The position numbers were made by a program, and so were the translations under genes. A DNA stretch of 64,000 bases from NCBI GenBank assembly GCA_045629285.1, contig JAZQQY010000017.1:28218-92217 (forward strand). The letters run 5' to 3'. Every line of letters begins with the position of its first letter. Positions within the stretch are counted from its first letter, which is position 1. The DNA is from UBA1723 sp045629285 (GTDB lineage: Bacteria > Bacteroidota > Bacteroidia > Bacteroidales > Paludibacteraceae). The notes below the pieces were generated by a model that had not been told where the DNA came from, ran no database searches, and was given only the letters and a program-made list of their open reading frames with translations. Positions 1 to 8,423 of the stretch are shown here, in pieces.

Positions 1-205
1 TCGGTCTGGAAATCAAACCTTTGGCATAATCCGACCACAGTTTGACATTCCATTTCCAATATGAGTTTGAAAACTCCATAGCCGACTGAAAATATTTGTC
101 AAGTCCACGCTCTTCATAAAGCTGAATCAAAGCATCCTGGGCGCAACCTGATGTGTCGTATAATGTATCGTCAAAATCAATGAATATATCTTTATATTGT
201 TTCAT
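1..205 (-). CDS. HAD-family hydrolase, N-terminal part (cut by window edge)
   Basis: The reading frame opens with ATG at 205 and is still open at base 1, so only the first 68 residues are visible. Residues 5-18 contain DIFIDFDDTLYDTS, the HAD motif I with nucleophile and general-acid aspartates (DxDxT) followed by a hydrophobic strand. The following helical stretch fits a class I cap domain, as in YjjG-like nucleotidases and small-metabolite phosphatases, but the substrate cannot be told from this fragment. It starts 24 bases after the stop of the ATPase gene upstream, in the same direction, so it is probably the tail of the cobalamin operon. Whether it has a cobalamin role (such as alpha-ribazole phosphate dephosphorylation) or is an unrelated passenger is not decidable here. 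Confidence 0.8.
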   Translation of the reverse strand, partial: MKQYKDIFIDFDDTLYDTSGCAQDALIQLYEERGLDKYFQSAMEFSNSYWKWNVKLWSDYAKGLISRP

Positions 206-229
206 ATTAACTCATTAAAAAATTACGCA

Positions 230-1015
230 TTATGCATCAATAATAAATCTGTTGTCGACGGAATTGAACGATATTCCATTACCATCAAAATATCTGTTTA
301 TCGTGCCGTCTTTGCATAATTCGGATGTTTTGCCATTCACAAAACCAAGTTTACGATCCAGAATCCATGTATAGTCGGAAATCTGCAACGCATGCTCAAG
401 GTCGTGCGTAGATAGCAGAATCGTTTTATCAAGTCGACGTGTGAGGTCACGCAACAACTGCAGCAGCTTCACCTTACTCTGAAAATCAAGAAAAGCCGAC
501 GGTTCATCCAGGATAATCAACGGAGTCTGCTGGGCAACCGCCTTGGCGATCATCACCTTCTGACGTTCACCATCAGAAAGTTGCGACACGTTTCTGTCGG
601 CAAAATCCTGAATACCGATCATCTCCATAGCCTCATCTACAATCTCCTTATCCTGTGTCGACAATGTTCCAAAGAAACCGGTATACGGTGAACGGCCAAG
701 AGATACCACCTCCCTTACCGTAATATCCTCCGACTTCACCCTATCAGTAAGCACAATGCCGACGACGCGAGACAACTCCTGCACCGAATACGACTCCAAC
801 GTTTTGCCGGCAATCATGACATCACCACTCAGTTTGGGCAACAGACAAGAGATGGTGCGGATCAACGTCGACTTGCCAGAACCGTTTTTGCCAAGCAGAC
901 ATGTCAGAGATCCTTTGGGCAGTGATGCCGAAAGTCCTTCGTGCAAAAGCGAAACATTAGCACCATTCTTATATCCTATGGATAAATTGTCAAATTGAAG
1001 AATCATGTCTTTCAT
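230..1015 (-). CDS. btuD: ABC transporter ATP-binding protein, cobalamin/iron-siderophore type (BtuD/FecE-like)
   Basis: This cytoplasmic ATPase would power the BtuC-like permease encoded about 4.7 kb upstream in the same operon. The Walker A loop GKNGSGKST lies near residue 40, the signature LSDGERQK near 148, and Walker B LIILDEPSAFLDF follows, with the switch histidine in STHD. Length (261 residues) is normal for the FecE/BtuD family. I chose the ATG at 1015 because it makes an ATGA overlap with the stop of the preceding cbiB-like gene; the frame stays open to 1036 and another ATG lies at 1006. Its place in a riboswitch-led cobalamin operon argues for corrinoid uptake, though sequence alone does not exclude haem or siderophore transport. 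Confidence 0.88.
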   Translation of the reverse strand: MKDMILQFDNLSIGYKNGANVSLLHEGLSASLPKGSLTCLLGKNGSGKSTLIRTISCLLPKLSGDVMIAGKTLESYSVQELSRVVGIVLTDRVKSEDITVREVVSLGRSPYTGFFGTLSTQDKEIVDEAMEMIGIQDFADRNVSQLSDGERQKVMIAKAVAQQTPLIILDEPSAFLDFQSKVKLLQLLRDLTRRLDKTILLSTHDLEHALQISDYTWILDRKLGFVNGKTSELCKDGTINRYFDGNGISFNSVDNRFIIDA

Positions 1016-1995
1016 ATACAAATATAAATCAAGCACATAACGGGAATAACAACAGCAAGCACTTCAGCATAATAACATATTTCGCAGCTCAACCGCACAT
1101 CATCATATACAATCTCTCGCTCATTGTCTCCAATGTAAGGCTTATACACCAATTCGCCGAAATAGTCGTGCGGACCACCAAAACGACAATTCAGGATTCC
1201 GGCAAGAGCCGCTTCCGGCCAACCACTATTTGGAGAAAGGTGGCAAGGTCCGTATTTCAATACAAACTTAATATGCTTAACAAATCCAAATTCATTGATG
1301 TTCAATGAGCCAGCCAACAAAATCAAAAAAGCAGTTATCCTGGCTGGAAAAAAATTGGCTATATCGTCGATTCGTGCTGCCCAGCAACCGAAATCTTTAT
1401 AACGCTCGTTCTTATAACCAATCATTGAGTCCATCGTATTGATCATCTTATAAGTCATCATACCTGGCACGCCAAAAAGCAAAAGCCAAAAGATCGGAGC
1501 GACAACACCGTCACTAAGATTCTCTGCCAACGTCTCAAGTGCAGCTGTACGAACCTCCTGTGCTGATAGTTCAGAAGTATCTCTACCAACGATTCGCGCC
1601 ACCTGATTACGTCCTTTTTCCAAACTCACTTCACATGCATCAAAAACCATTTTTACCTCTTTTCTCAACGTATGTCCGGCTAGACAGAAAAAAACAAGAA
1701 TTGATTGTAGCACCACAATGAAAAGATTACAAACAATTTTATCTTCCAACAAAAATAATTGGGGAATCTGCAAAAAAAGCCAAACTGACACAAAAGTGAC
1801 AGAGATACTTAGCAATGCAAAAAATGCACCTTTGAACACACGATGATCGCCTCCATTTAATCTGTGCACAAACCATGAAATCCATTTTCCCATGTAAACT
1901 ACAGGATGTGGCAAATCTTCCGGATCGCCATATTTACGATCCAGAATCCAACCTATTACAAGAGAGAAAATCAAAATCACATAATTTCCGACCAT
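1012..1995 (-). CDS. cbiB: Adenosylcobinamide-phosphate synthase CbiB
   Basis: CbiB is an integral membrane enzyme that attaches the aminopropanol (phosphate) arm to adenosylcobyric acid. The 327-residue protein begins with a membrane segment, then DPEDLPHPVVYMG, the family's conserved D-P-x4-HPV motif. ENLSDGVVAPIFW near residues 160-172 and NSGWPEAALAGIL near 255 are also family hallmarks. Several hydrophobic segments fit a polytopic protein. It overlaps the stop of the upstream CobD-like gene by 19 bases, consistent with translational coupling, and the aminopropanol-phosphate donor would be the product of that neighbour. Nothing odd is seen; the C-terminus ends in a hydrophobic tail typical of the family. 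Confidence 0.93.
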   Translation of the reverse strand: MVGNYVILIFSLVIGWILDRKYGDPEDLPHPVVYMGKWISWFVHRLNGGDHRVFKGAFFALLSISVTFVSVWLFLQIPQLFLLEDKIVCNLFIVVLQSILVFFCLAGHTLRKEVKMVFDACEVSLEKGRNQVARIVGRDTSELSAQEVRTAALETLAENLSDGVVAPIFWLLLFGVPGMMTYKMINTMDSMIGYKNERYKDFGCWAARIDDIANFFPARITAFLILLAGSLNINEFGFVKHIKFVLKYGPCHLSPNSGWPEAALAGILNCRFGGPHDYFGELVYKPYIGDNEREIVYDDVRLSCEICYYAEVLAVVIPVMCLIYICI

Positions 1996-2990
1996 AAACC
2001 AATCAATCTGATGAGTTCATCATTATCTTTTCGCGACTGAACAGAGACTCTGAAATATGAGGAATCCAATCCATCAAAATTATCTGCATTGCGAATAAGG
2101 ACACCATGTTCTTTTGCCAAAAACTCTTTCAATTCTGCAGCAGTTGACTTTAACGTCCTGGCAAGAAAGAAATGACAATCTGACGGAAGCACCTTGATTC
2201 CGTCGACTTGAGCGAGGCCATTTGCCAAATAAGCAGTCTCAGATAAAAGAGCATGAATATCAAAAGGATATTCATCTTTATGATCCAGCAGATACGACGC
2301 CGCAAAGATAGACATTTGATTGACAGACCACGGCATACGCAGCGCAAAAATCTTCTCAGTGATATCTTTGCCAACCGTCAGATAACCCAATCTAAGTCCA
2401 GGCACAGCAAATCGCTTTGTCAATGAGTTTATCATAATCACATTAGGAAACTCAATAATTTGCTTCTGACTAAGCAAAGATTTATCCGAAAATGCCTCGT
2501 AGCTTGCATCAATCACAAAAATCGTATTCGGATGAGATTCAATGGCATCCATTAGCAAGTCGACGGGAATCACACCACCCGTAGGATTATTGGGATTACA
2601 AATCCACACCATCTGATGTTGGTCTGTAACTTCCCTCAAATCAGTGATTTTATCCACCGTATGATGGGCAGCAACACACGCATCGGCATACTCCGAAAAT
2701 GTAGGGACAAGTATGGCGGAATGGCTACACTCAAATGCTCGTGACACCATGTATATTGCCTCAGTTGCACCATTAGTGAACATCACATTATCGGAATCAA
2801 CGCAATTCATCTGGGCAATCTTGTTTTCCAACTCAGTCGGCACAGGCACAGGATAGTGTGTTAACGACTGCATGTTCTCTGTCAAGTGTCGGAACAAACC
2901 GTCGTGGCAAAAGAATGACGGGACATTGGAACTGAAATTCATTCTAATGCCGTCAAATTTGAATATGTCATCACCATGTCCGTGTATCAT
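1977..2990 (-). CDS. cobD: L-threonine-O-3-phosphate decarboxylase CobD (PLP-dependent)
   Basis: A fold-type I PLP enzyme of the histidinol-phosphate aminotransferase group. In cobalamin operons this family decarboxylates threonine phosphate to aminopropanol phosphate, the substrate for CbiB. The start MIHGHGDDIFKFDG and MNFSSNVPS match the CobD N-terminus, and CNPNNPTGG near residue 131 binds the cofactor ring region. SLTKRFAVPGLRLGY near 190-204 carries the Schiff-base lysine, with a downstream arginine binding the phosphate. The length (337 residues) is slightly short for CobD. The assignment over a true histidinol-phosphate aminotransferase rests mainly on its place between cbiP and cbiB. 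It starts 18 bases after the cbiP stop. Confidence 0.88.
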   Translation of the reverse strand: MIHGHGDDIFKFDGIRMNFSSNVPSFFCHDGLFRHLTENMQSLTHYPVPVPTELENKIAQMNCVDSDNVMFTNGATEAIYMVSRAFECSHSAILVPTFSEYADACVAAHHTVDKITDLREVTDQHQMVWICNPNNPTGGVIPVDLLMDAIESHPNTIFVIDASYEAFSDKSLLSQKQIIEFPNVIMINSLTKRFAVPGLRLGYLTVGKDITEKIFALRMPWSVNQMSIFAASYLLDHKDEYPFDIHALLSETAYLANGLAQVDGIKVLPSDCHFFLARTLKSTAAELKEFLAKEHGVLIRNADNFDGLDSSYFRVSVQSRKDNDELIRLIGLWSEIM

Positions 2991-3008
2991 TGGGGTCCAT
3001 TTATCATA

Positions 3009-4436
3009 TCACTCAGTTAGAATCTTATAAAGCAAATCCATGTCAAGATGCTTCCTTATATGATCAGCCAACAAATCATACTGCGTCTGTTTGAACTCCT
3101 CAACATCCACAAACTCACTCTTCTTACCATCAAATGCAGACAACAGATGGTTGACTACCGCAGTGTTATCAAGAAATCCGTGAATGTAGGTTCCCCAACA
3201 ATTATCCACATGCAAATAAGGCAAATCAGTGGTGCTGACACCCTGATGAATCTCATAACCTGAACATTGCTGACCGTCGAAAGTGAAATCAACCTGACGC
3301 GTCAACTTCTCATCCGACATCGTTGTCTCCATATCAAACAAGCCCAAGCCTGGCATATACGGCACTGAGCCTTCAACACCGTTGGAATCGGAAACCGACT
3401 TACCCATGATCTGGAATCCGCCACAGATGCCGACAACCGTTTTACCGGCTTTATGTGCGTCGACAATAGCCTTAGCCAAACCAGATCGTCTCAACCAATA
3501 AAGGTCGTCGATCGTCGACTTTGTACCAGGAATTATGATTATATCCGACTGTTTGATGTCGTCTATATTATTGGTATAAAATAAATTGACTCTTGGATTT
3601 CGTTCCAACACATCAAAATCAGTGAAATTGCTGATATGACAAAGCAAAATCACAGCCACATTGATTTTGGAATCATTCAATCCATGTTGCTTATATTGAA
3701 GCTGTACGCTATCTTCCGCATCGATCACAATATCGTTGAACATCGGAACGACACCAAGCACCGGAACCTGACAAATTTCCTGAAGCATCTTTCTGCCCTC
3801 TTCAAAAAGTCGCAAGTCGCCACGAAATTTATTCACCACGATTCCTTTGATTCGTTTTCTATCCTCTGGAGTTTGAAGCATCACACTTCCATAGCATGAG
3901 GCAAACACACCTCCTTTGTCAATGTCGGCTACAAGAATCACATCTGCGTCGGCATATTTTGCCATAGGCATATTCACAATGTCGGAATCTCTCAGATTGA
4001 TCTCCGATACACTTCCGGCTCCTTCAAGCACAATAGGATTATATGAGGCAGAAAGACGGTTGAAAGATTCATGAACGTAGGTTCTCAACTCTTCCCGGCC
4101 ATCTTTCTTAAAATAGTCGTATGCAGATTTATTGCCGATCGGTTTTCCATTCACCACGACCTGAGTCGTGTGATTCGAATTAGGTTTGAGCAAAACCGGA
4201 TTCATATCAGAATGTGGATCAAGTCGACATGCCTGTGCCTGGACTGCCTGTGCACGTCCTATCTCCTTTCCGTCAGGCGTGACAAATGAGTTCAAAGCCA
4301 TATTCTGAGCTTTGAACGGAGCAGGCGAATAGCCATCCTGCAAGAAGATGCGACACAAAGCAGTAGCGATGATGCTCTTGCCAACATCACTTCCTGTGCC
4401 GACCAGCATTATAGGATGCAACCGTCGTTTATCCAT
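3009..4436 (-). CDS. cbiP: Cobyric acid synthase CbiP (CobQ), glutamine-hydrolysing
   Basis: CbiP amidates positions b, d, e and g of adenosylcobyrinic acid a,c-diamide using ATP and glutamine. The N-terminal BioD-like ATPase domain shows the P-loop VGTGSDVGKS at residues 12-21 and the family motif KAQNMALNSFVTPDG near 42. The C-terminal class I glutamine amidotransferase domain has GICGGFQIMG near residue 338 with the nucleophilic cysteine and GYEIHQG with a conserved histidine. Length (475) is close to the usual 480-500. It overlaps the upstream CbiA C-terminal gene by 8 bases. Both amidases in this operon are related in fold, but the AQNMALN motif separates CbiP from CbiA. Confidence 0.95.
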   Translation of the reverse strand: MDKRRLHPIMLVGTGSDVGKSIIATALCRIFLQDGYSPAPFKAQNMALNSFVTPDGKEIGRAQAVQAQACRLDPHSDMNPVLLKPNSNHTTQVVVNGKPIGNKSAYDYFKKDGREELRTYVHESFNRLSASYNPIVLEGAGSVSEINLRDSDIVNMPMAKYADADVILVADIDKGGVFASCYGSVMLQTPEDRKRIKGIVVNKFRGDLRLFEEGRKMLQEICQVPVLGVVPMFNDIVIDAEDSVQLQYKQHGLNDSKINVAVILLCHISNFTDFDVLERNPRVNLFYTNNIDDIKQSDIIIIPGTKSTIDDLYWLRRSGLAKAIVDAHKAGKTVVGICGGFQIMGKSVSDSNGVEGSVPYMPGLGLFDMETTMSDEKLTRQVDFTFDGQQCSGYEIHQGVSTTDLPYLHVDNCWGTYIHGFLDNTAVVNHLLSAFDGKKSEFVDVEEFKQTQYDLLADHIRKHLDMDLLYKILTE

Positions 4437-5013
4437 TCTTCAATTCTTTTAACCAGGTTTTATCGAATCCACATTCAGCCCAATACCAATGTGTATATCC
4501 AGCTATCACATTTTTATATCTGTAAATCGGAGTGTCGACATCAGCTCCTTTTGCATTCTTCTGTATAATTTCCCTACTGAATTTGTCTGATTGCGAATCC
4601 CGAATATCAGAATAATGAAACTCATGTCCTTTGATCTCTATTCCACCGACACAAGCAGAACGATATCCAAGATGCAATCTGAAATTCACCATTGATGCTG
4701 TAATGTTGAATACTCCACACATCTCAACACCATCAATATCGTGGCAAAGGTACAAGAATCCGCCGCACTCGGCAAAAACCATGCCTCCATTTTCTACAAA
4801 ATCTTTGACACTAGCCATCATCGTCTTATTATCAGCCAACTGTCGAGAATATAATTCAGGATAGCCTCCTGGCAGATACAACAAATCGCATTGAGGCAAC
4901 TCGTTGTCTTTCAACGGAGAAAAGAATCTCAGTTCTCCCAATCTGCGCAAATCATCCAAGTTGGCTTGATAGACAAAACTGAATGCGATATCGTAAGCTA
5001 CTGCAATAATCAT
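4429..5013 (-). CDS. cbiA: Cobyrinic acid a,c-diamide synthase CbiA, glutamine amidotransferase half
   Basis: This 194-residue protein matches only the C-terminal half of CbiA. It begins with MIIAVAYDIAFSFVY, which in ordinary CbiA follows the linker after the ATPase domain. YLPGGYPELYSRQLADN (about 47-63) and FAECGGFLYL (about 79-88, nucleophilic cysteine) are the glutamine amidotransferase signatures, and a GHEFHYS motif lies further on. The ATG overlaps the stop of the ATPase half as ATGA (5010-5013). The two halves could therefore be translated in a coupled way and assemble as a heterodimer. A recent frameshift or a sequence error would be an alternative, but the clean domain boundary and in-register start codon argue for a working two-gene CbiA. 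Confidence 0.88.
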   Translation of the reverse strand: MIIAVAYDIAFSFVYQANLDDLRRLGELRFFSPLKDNELPQCDLLYLPGGYPELYSRQLADNKTMMASVKDFVENGGMVFAECGGFLYLCHDIDGVEMCGVFNITASMVNFRLHLGYRSACVGGIEIKGHEFHYSDIRDSQSDKFSREIIQKNAKGADVDTPIYRYKNVIAGYTHWYWAECGFDKTWLKELKNG

Positions 5014-5684
5014 AACATCAAGGTTTTATCCAATATTTTATCAATTGCCACATGAACCTCAACCTCGTCTGCAGCAGATGAAATCATAGATTCTATCTCA
5101 TCCTGATGCGAATAATCCAAGCCCAAATGTCGGTCGGGAATAACCAATTTCGGATTACGTTTCAGGTATCCCAAACACTCAACTCCCGCATCGACACAAG
5201 CATCCTTCAAAAATGAGAAATGGGTTTCCGATGCAACATTATTGAAGACGACACCTGCCAAGTTGAGACTGGAATCAAAGTTCTTGAATCCATAAATTAG
5301 TGGAGCGACACTGTAGGCTACCGACTGTGAATTAACTACAAGCAGGACAGGCAAACCTAGCAGTTTTGCAATCTCCGCACTGCTTCCTTGGGATTTTGAA
5401 TAACCGTCGAACAATCCCATGACACCCTCCACAACTCTCAAATCCGACGTTGAGCCATACTTTTCAAACATCTCTTTAATATGGGCATCTGAGGACATGA
5501 ATGAATCCAGATTGATAGATGTATTGCCGCAAGCTATCTTGTGAAGCAACGAATCAATATAATCCGGCCCACATTTGTATGGCTGGACCGATAATCCGCG
5601 TCGACTCAACGCACGCATTATGCCCAATGAAAAAGTTGTCTTTCCACTGTTTGAAGTGGCTCCACCGATAAGAAATCCTTTCAT
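5010..5684 (-). CDS. cbiA: Cobyrinic acid a,c-diamide synthase CbiA, ATPase half
   Basis: The 224-residue product is the N-terminal BioD/dethiobiotin-synthetase-like domain of CbiA, which activates the a and c carboxylates of cobyrinic acid with ATP. IGGATSNSGKTTFSLGI (residues 6-22) is the P-loop, YKCGPDYIDSLLH is a CbiA signature near 37, and VVEGVMGLFDG near 83-93 is the Mg-binding/switch segment. Full CbiA is usually about 450 residues; this gene ends just before the conserved I-A-V-A-x-D-x-A-F motif, which is encoded by the next gene in another frame. It starts with an ATGA overlap on the permease gene stop, like other junctions in the operon. Confidence 0.9.
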   Translation of the reverse strand: MKGFLIGGATSNSGKTTFSLGIMRALSRRGLSVQPYKCGPDYIDSLLHKIACGNTSINLDSFMSSDAHIKEMFEKYGSTSDLRVVEGVMGLFDGYSKSQGSSAEIAKLLGLPVLLVVNSQSVAYSVAPLIYGFKNFDSSLNLAGVVFNNVASETHFSFLKDACVDAGVECLGYLKRNPKLVIPDRHLGLDYSHQDEIESMISSAADEVEVHVAIDKILDKTLML

Positions 5685-6700
5685 TTTCCCCTCCTTTTTA
5701 GTATGACTTTAAGTGCAACAGGAGCACCAATCAAAGCCGTCACCGAATTGATCGGCAATGCACCTTCGAAACCAGGCAATCGTGCAATCAGATTGCACAA
5801 CAAGGCAATAGTAGCTCCACACAACATCGTTGCCGGTAATAAAATTGCATGGTTGGAACTTCTGAATATTGCTCGGCAAATGTGTGGTACGGCAAGGCCA
5901 ATGAACATTATCGGTCCACAATAGGCCGTCACCACAGCAGCCAATATGCCAGCAACAGCCACCACACGCATCCTTGTTCTTCTGATGTCAACACCTAAGT
6001 TGACCGCATATAAGTCGCCAAGCGAAAACTGATTAAGCGGTTTTGCCAGAAGCATGGAGGCTGGCAATAGCAAACCGATCAGTGCAATAAAAACGTAGAC
6101 TTGATCTCCAGTAACCTTTGAGAATGAACCCAATCCCCAAATGACGTATGTTCTGACATCCTCCTCCGAAGCAAAGAATTTAAGGATTCCGATGATTGCA
6201 GTAGCAAGATAGCCAATCAACACGCCAACGATAAGCAATGTCACATAACCTTCGAATCGACATGACAGATATGTTATCAGCATCAACACCGACAATGAAC
6301 CGATTATCGCCGACACCACAATTGCAGAATTACCGATCAATCCAAACTGATTGATCAAGCATCCTCCTACCGTACCGTTAAGCAACACCACAAATGCCAC
6401 ACCAAGGCTTGCGGCACTTGACACTCCCAACACCGACGGTCCAGCCAACGGATTGTGAAACAGAGTCTGCATCAACAGTCCAGAGACAGACAATCCAGCT
6501 CCACACGCCAACGCAGTCAACGTCTGTGGCAAACGTGTCTTGAGTATGATGTTTGTCCAGACCACATTGTCATCCTTCATTCCCAACAATATCTGCACCA
6601 CGTGGGCAAAAGGAATATGGACAGAGCCTAGAGCAATGTTAAGAGATACCAATATCGGCACACTCAGTATTAGAAATGTCATTACTGTTGATTGTCGCAT
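5681..6700 (-). CDS. btuC: FecCD-family ABC permease (BtuC-like)
   Basis: A polytopic inner-membrane permease of the BtuC/FecCD family, 339 residues with about ten hydrophobic segments. RLPQTLTALACGAGLSVSGL (about 55-74) is the family's early conserved R-L-P-R motif, and HNPLAGPSVLGVSSAASLG follows closely. The region near GPIMFIGLAVPHICR (about 262-276) is the coupling-helix area that contacts the ATPase. It sits between the CbiJ-CbiD fusion and cbiA, away from its ATPase (230-1015) and the candidate binding lipoprotein (15436-16575), so the three transporter parts are scattered through the operon. Corrinoid specificity is inferred from context. Confidence 0.9.
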   Translation of the reverse strand: MRQSTVMTFLILSVPILVSLNIALGSVHIPFAHVVQILLGMKDDNVVWTNIILKTRLPQTLTALACGAGLSVSGLLMQTLFHNPLAGPSVLGVSSAASLGVAFVVLLNGTVGGCLINQFGLIGNSAIVVSAIIGSLSVLMLITYLSCRFEGYVTLLIVGVLIGYLATAIIGILKFFASEEDVRTYVIWGLGSFSKVTGDQVYVFIALIGLLLPASMLLAKPLNQFSLGDLYAVNLGVDIRRTRMRVVAVAGILAAVVTAYCGPIMFIGLAVPHICRAIFRSSNHAILLPATMLCGATIALLCNLIARLPGFEGALPINSVTALIGAPVALKVILKRRGK

Positions 6701-8412
6701 ATCAATCTTATTTCTAGTTCACCACTATCATATACAACTCTACAATGCTTATGACACAACTCCCTGATCTTGTCAAAGAAAGCGTCCGGCATACAGCCCC
6801 ACAAGTCGCGAGCCATATTTATATTATCGATTTTGTAGGCATCGTCGCCTGCAATACTTTTCAAAAACTCTTTATTCATCTGCACCTTGTGCGAATGGGT
6901 ATCCATGTTGCCCTCTGCTAGTTTCACAGCTTTTCCGATCATGATTCCCAACACTACTTTTTCGAAACCCAACTCTTTGGCTGAAGCAAGCGCCTCACCG
7001 ACTAGGTTTCCATAATGGATGCATCTAAGGTTCATTTCGGAAGTCAAGACTCGTTCCCCCATTTTGCCGGACACGAGTCCAATTTCATTACATCCAATTG
7101 CTTTTGCAACTTCAAGTTCACGCTTCAAACTGCGGATGAATGCTTCGTTGCTGAACGGGAATACTACTCCCGACGAACCCAATATGCTGATTCCACCTAC
7201 GACTCCGACCTTATTGTTGAAAGTTTTTTCTGCCAAGTCAGCACCATTCTCCACTGAGATCGTTACATTGCAACCACAATCAGTCAATTTACGTATCTCG
7301 TTGGTAATCATAGCACGAGGAGTTTGATTGATGGCAGGTCCACCGACCGGAATACCAAGTCCTGGTAATGTGACAATGCCGACCCCTTCGCCTTGAAGGA
7401 AATGAATATCCGAATCGTCTGTGAATTCCACTTTGGAAAAGATTCTGCATCCTTTTGTCACGTCGGGATCATCACTAAAATTCTTGATTGCACAAGCAAA
7501 ACCTTTCTCAATCACATTCACTTCAAACGGTACAATCTCACCATCCGGCAATTCAAAGTCGACGGAATTGATCTCGTCATCACTTAACAACGAAAGTAAC
7601 GCTGCTTTTGTTGCGGCAGTGGCACAAGATCCGGTCGTGAAGCCGATTTTAAGGTTGAAGAAGTCGGGAACTGTTTTCTCTACCGCCTTACGTAACCCCA
7701 TTTTTCCACCGACATAAATCCAGTCGGATGGAAGTTGTGGATGTTCGATCACGTATGTTTTGATTCCCAGTTGCAATGCAGCCTCAACCTTGACATCACA
7801 ACCACCTGAAACACCACTTTCCTTAGTGATGACTGCATCACAACCAATATCATGCATCAGTTCCAGCTCCTCTTCCAACGTAGGAATCTGCAATTCGTCG
7901 TTGAAGAAGATGAGATGTTTTTCATCAAAACCAGATTCAACTGCTTTATCAATGCTCTCTTTTCTGTCTAGAATTCTGAAGTATGATTCGTGATCTTTCC
8001 AAAAATCCTTCAGTTTGGAAATGGTATTCGTTCCTGTCAACGCCAACAGTTTCTTAACTCCATCCGAATGCATCTTCTGCACAGCATCATCATAGCTTTG
8101 ACAATATGTCACGCCATCCAAATGTGGGCAGAAAGAACGTTCTAGTCGTATGACAGGCAAACCAACCTGTGCTATTGATTCATGCAATGCTTCGGCAAAT
8201 GGGTGAGCAGCGTCGACAATACATTGAATATCATTATTTTCGCAGAATGTACGTATTTCGTCGGCAGACAAAGCTCCTGCCATACGAACTCCATATTTCA
8301 ATTCAACCCGCTGGGAATCTCCCTTAGTTGAATAGAAATATTTAGATTCGGATTGCTCGCAAACCTCAATTGCCATACGACCTTCTGTCGTGCCTCCAAA
8401 AACAAGAATCAT
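6682..8412 (-). CDS. cbiJD: Fusion of precorrin-6A reductase (CbiJ) and cobalt-precorrin-5B methyltransferase (CbiD)
   Basis: Two successive-step enzymes of the anaerobic corrin pathway in one 576-residue chain. Residues 1 to about 245 are CbiJ/CobK-like: MILVFGGTTEGR is the nucleotide-binding start, DAAHPFAEA (about 68-76) is the core motif, and ITKESGVSGG near 195 is typical. Residues about 252-570 are CbiD: KIGFTTGSCATAATKAAL (about 255-272) is diagnostic. CbiD methylates C1 with loss of the C20-methyl fragment as acetaldehyde; CbiJ reduces cobalt-precorrin-6A. The gene end overlaps the permease start by 19 bases. Fused Cbi enzymes are common in Bacteroidota and may channel labile intermediates. 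Confidence 0.93.
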   Translation of the reverse strand: MILVFGGTTEGRMAIEVCEQSESKYFYSTKGDSQRVELKYGVRMAGALSADEIRTFCENNDIQCIVDAAHPFAEALHESIAQVGLPVIRLERSFCPHLDGVTYCQSYDDAVQKMHSDGVKKLLALTGTNTISKLKDFWKDHESYFRILDRKESIDKAVESGFDEKHLIFFNDELQIPTLEEELELMHDIGCDAVITKESGVSGGCDVKVEAALQLGIKTYVIEHPQLPSDWIYVGGKMGLRKAVEKTVPDFFNLKIGFTTGSCATAATKAALLSLLSDDEINSVDFELPDGEIVPFEVNVIEKGFACAIKNFSDDPDVTKGCRIFSKVEFTDDSDIHFLQGEGVGIVTLPGLGIPVGGPAINQTPRAMITNEIRKLTDCGCNVTISVENGADLAEKTFNNKVGVVGGISILGSSGVVFPFSNEAFIRSLKRELEVAKAIGCNEIGLVSGKMGERVLTSEMNLRCIHYGNLVGEALASAKELGFEKVVLGIMIGKAVKLAEGNMDTHSHKVQMNKEFLKSIAGDDAYKIDNINMARDLWGCMPDAFFDKIRELCHKHCRVVYDSGELEIRLICDNQQ

Positions 8413-8423
8413 CCTACTTTGTT

